The notes beneath the pieces are model-generated. The model made no database searches. It was not told where the DNA came from and saw nothing but the letters and a program-made list of their open reading frames with translations. Positions 63,747 through 64,000 of a stretch of DNA of 64,000 nucleotides are shown here, one piece after another (the stretch's first letter is position 1; the number at the start of each line of letters is the position of its first letter). The stretch is taken from NCBI GenBank assembly GCA_963771545.1, contig CAVYTX010000002.1, positions 682,001-746,000 on the forward strand. Direction: 5' to 3'. A program made the translations under genes and the position numbers. The DNA comes from CAKZLS01 sp963771545 (GTDB lineage: Bacteria > Pseudomonadota > Alphaproteobacteria > Rhodospirillales > Defluviicoccaceae).

Positions 63747-64000
63747 TACTCGTCGCGGTGGGTCTTCTCCATGCGCTCGTGGCGTTCCTGGGCTTCCAGA
63801 CTCAGGGTGGCTATCGGACGAGCCTCCAGCCTGGATAGGCTGATGGGTTCGTGGGTCTCCTCGCAGTACCCGAACGTGCCGCTCGCCATTTTTTCGAGGG
63901 CCCCGTCGATCTTGGATATCAATTTGCGCGCCCGATCCCGGGTCCTGAGTTCGAGCGCGCGGTTGGTTTCCGAGGAGGCGCGATCGGCGATGTCCGGCTC
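63746..64000 (-). CDS. dksA: RNA polymerase-binding transcription factor DksA, C-terminal part
   Basis: The 84 visible residues on the minus strand read DIADRASSETNRALELRTRD, then KLISKIDGALEKMASGTFGY, CEETHEPISLSRLEARPIAT and LSLEAQERHERMEKTHRDE. This is the coiled-coil end and zinc-finger region of DksA, which modulates RNA polymerase with ppGpp. Of the four Cys of the E. coli zinc finger only one (GYC) remains, as in many alphaproteobacterial DksA. The gene continues beyond the window. Its stop codon (63746-63748) abuts MITE copy C. Confidence 0.92.
   Translation of the reverse strand, partial: EPDIADRASSETNRALELRTRDRARKLISKIDGALEKMASGTFGYCEETHEPISLSRLEARPIATLSLEAQERHERMEKTHRDE

Overview
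The window is a GC-rich stretch (locally AT-rich in a few places) of a flagellated alphaproteobacterial chromosome, most likely Rhodospirillales or a near relative. This placement is an inference from gene content: an alphaproteobacterial flagellar operon fliL-fliM-DUF6468-motE, the rhizobial-type glycerol transporter glpSTPQUV, a cysteine-poor DksA and fused alpha-E/ATP-grasp proteins. No rRNA is present and the only RNA gene seen is tRNA-Gln(CTG). I found no CRISPR array and no intact transposase or phage gene.

Layout. 1-1.7 kb: the tail of an endonuclease/exonuclease/phosphatase protein, arfB and two small secreted proteins. 2.2-8.3 kb: an acetate-uptake operon, yjcH-actP followed by a cNMP/CBS/DUF294 protein (broken by a one-base frameshift) and a membrane sensor-like protein fused to a DnaQ-type 3'-5' exonuclease. 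8.3-10.2 kb: an accessory strip with REP-like palindromes, a DHFR-fold reductase, hicBA and an orphan higA. 10.2-12.6 kb: a ZIP transporter, a lytic transglycosylase and small proteins. 12.6-18.8 kb: a predicted peptide-ligation cluster of ATP-grasp/alpha-E, transglutaminase and DUF2126. 19-22 kb: a DMT exporter, a small unknown and an RTX protein. 22.4-26.6 kb: an RND efflux pump and its adaptor. 27.3-30.6 kb: alanine dehydrogenase, UspA and an alanine:Na+ symporter. 30.6-32.3 kb: sodC and a DUF6635-like protein. 32.4-38.8 kb: the glycerol ABC transporter, preceded by a stump of glpD. 38.9-41 kb: tRNA-Gln, ppx and rlmE. 41-44 kb: an AT-bordered islet with an RTX/Calx-beta protein and a possible PD-(D/E)XK protein. 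44-58.9 kb: flagellar genes in three blocks (flhB-like/fliO/fliP; fliL-fliM-DUF6468-motE-two MotB-like-TPR; flgF-flgG-flgA-flgH), with speDE between the first two. 58.9-64 kb: acyl-CoA carboxylase, carbonic anhydrase and dksA.

The most distinctive non-coding signal is a family of three MITE-like elements (18.8, 26.9 and 63.5 kb). They share terminal inverted repeats, TA flanks and two nested stems; two copies abut the stop codon of a gene. Other points of note are four apparent single-base frameshifts (which may be residual sequencing errors), a truncated glpD translationally coupled to glpS, complementary degeneration of the two glycerol-transporter ATPases, an unusual flagellar operon with one canonical and one degenerate MotB plus a very large periplasmic repeat protein, and a textbook sigma-54 promoter before flgF.
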